Source: Rhizobium sp. CSW-27
GTDB lineage: Bacteria; Pseudomonadota; Alphaproteobacteria; Rhizobiales; Rhizobiaceae
Assembly (NCBI RefSeq): GCF_018760785.1
Contig: NZ_JAHHZO010000005.1
Location: 1-64,000 of the forward strand
Length of the DNA: 64,000 bases
Reading direction: 5' to 3'
The translations under genes and the position numbers were made by a program. Of the stretch, positions 63,301 to 64,000 are shown piece after piece. The notes below the pieces were generated by a model, which saw only the letters and a program-made list of their open reading frames with translations, did not search any database and was not told the DNA's origin. Every line of letters begins with the position of its first letter. Position 1 is the stretch's first letter.

Positions 63301-64000
63301 TCAGGCAAGCGCTGCCGCGATCCGCTCGGGACCCAGGCGTCGCAGACAGTCACGGCTCGTTTCACCCGGCTGGCGTTCCTGACGCATCAGCGCGGAAAGG
63401 GCGGAGAGAGCCGCAGCTTCCGTTTGGGGGAAAAGCCGTTTGGCGGGGGTATCGGTGGTTTTGCCGTCGATTACAAGATGTGTTGCGTCGTCGGTGCCGG
63501 CAAAAACCAGGGTGGCGGCGGTGGGATGCGCACAGGCCTTCAGGCAGCCGGAGAGATGCAGGCCGAGCGAACCGTCGAAAAGCTCGCCTGCCTCTTCGGC
63601 GGCAAGACGGCCGAGCGCATGCGTGTCCAGACGCGCCGACTGGCAGGACGGCGCGCCGGGGCAGGCATCGATCTGGCGCAGCGGATCGTTTACGTCGGTG
63701 ATGAAGCCATGGGTCTTTGCCGCCGCCTGCAGCGCCGTGCATGCCTGCCGTGACCCGAAAGCCAGCAGCGTGTGTTCTGCGGCCGGCCTGACACTTTCGA
63801 TGCCACATCGTCTGGCATGATCCGCAAAGGCCGAAAGCTGCCGGGACTGGATCTGGCCAAAGGGCAGGGCGACACGGAGCGCACACTTCCCGTCCTTCAA
63901 GTCGAGGAGGCCGAAGGCGTCACGATGGGGGGACAAGAGCTGAGGTGTCGAGGCTTCCAGCGCATGGGAAACCATTTCGGGCAGGCCTGCCGGATCGACA
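63301..64000 (-). CDS. cobG: Precorrin-3B synthase CobG (C-terminal part)
   Basis: CobG is the oxygen-dependent monooxygenase that converts precorrin-3A to precorrin-3B, the enzyme that defines the aerobic route. About 232 C-terminal residues are visible; the start lies beyond the right edge. The sirohaem and iron-sulfur ligand cysteines are in DACPGAPSCQSA and GLHLSGCLKACAHP, the nitrite/sulfite reductase pattern. It precedes cobH by 6 bp and is probably the promoter-proximal gene among those visible. Confidence 0.9.
   Translation of the reverse strand, partial: VDPAGLPEMVSHALEASTPQLLSPHRDAFGLLDLKDGKCALRVALPFGQIQSRQLSAFADHARRCGIESVRPAAEHTLLAFGSRQACTALQAAAKTHGFITDVNDPLRQIDACPGAPSCQSARLDTHALGRLAAEEAGELFDGSLGLHLSGCLKACAHPTAATLVFAGTDDATHLVIDGKTTDTPAKRLFPQTEAAALSALSALMRQERQPGETSRDCLRRLGPERIAAALA

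Noticed and set aside
54723-64000. A cobalamin riboswitch controlling the cob genes
   Set aside because: I looked in the gaps at cobA-cbiD and cobK-cobL; they are too short (53 bp and none). If one exists it should be upstream of cobG beyond the window.

Overview
The window is GC-rich chromosomal DNA from an alphaproteobacterium, most likely a member of the Rhizobiaceae (Agrobacterium/Rhizobium/Ensifer relatives). The assignment rests on gene content and synteny: a pst-phoU operon behind a PHO box, a fructose importer frcBCA with subunits of 341, 360 and 258 residues next to a divergent ROK regulator, an oxidative D-galacturonate cluster in the same order as in Agrobacterium tumefaciens (TRAP transporter, Gli, Gci, KdgD, GntR, Udh), an IalB-family protein, and the aerobic cobalamin genes cobG to cobA. 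I see no phage, insertion sequence, CRISPR array, tRNA or rRNA. Nearly all of the window is tightly packed coding sequence.

Layout. 1-4.1 kb: phosphate uptake (pstSCAB-phoU, minus strand, cut at the left edge). 4.3-6.3 kb: a Sco1/SenC copper chaperone, a stand-alone Nif11-like small protein and an IalB-family secreted protein. 6.4-8.7 kb: a gntR-kduI-kduD operon for unsaturated uronate breakdown. 8.8-13.9 kb: an alpha/beta hydrolase, an AraC regulator, an aldehyde dehydrogenase with an unusual leader, an OxyR-like LysR regulator and a YdcH-family protein. 14-18.7 kb: a GH3 glycosidase, an MFS transporter and a TetR regulator. 18.7-24.7 kb: an HWE-type histidine kinase, a DUF423 membrane protein, a group II truncated haemoglobin, and a heterodimeric ABC exporter with one degenerate ATP site. 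25-30 kb: the fructose ABC importer with its ROK regulator and an RbsD/FucU mutarotase. 30-33.3 kb: an AraC regulator and a TonB-dependent siderophore receptor. 33.3-41 kb: the galacturonate regulon. 41-47 kb: a P450, a molybdenum sulfite-oxidase-like enzyme, modABC, a DUF1003 protein and a ModE-like regulator. 47-54.7 kb: a giant periplasmic alpha-2-macroglobulin and its partner penicillin-binding protein 1C. 54.7-64 kb: the cobalamin ring-synthesis cluster, cut at the right edge inside cobG.

How the genes work together. The window concentrates on import and catabolism of plant-derived carbon: galacturonate enters by TRAP and is oxidised by Udh-Gli-Gci-KdgD towards 2-oxoglutarate semialdehyde; pectin/alginate-type unsaturated uronates go through KduI-KduD; beta-glucosides through GH3 plus MFS; fructose through Frc. 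Molybdate uptake sits beside a probable Mo enzyme and a ModE regulator. A2M and PBP1C form a periplasmic defence and cell-wall repair pair.

Most worth a second look: (1) the cobalamin cluster, where cobK and cbiD are inverted inside the minus-strand operon, each overlapping its convergent neighbour by exactly 46 bp, while cobK and cobL start on the same CATG; (2) CbiD apparently standing in for CobF in an otherwise aerobic pathway; (3) the DUF1003 leader, which has a 19-codon upstream ORF with a good ribosome binding site followed by a long hairpin that pairs with the whole Shine-Dalgarno sequence; and (4) GC-rich hairpins placed just after the binding-protein gene in three separate transporter operons.
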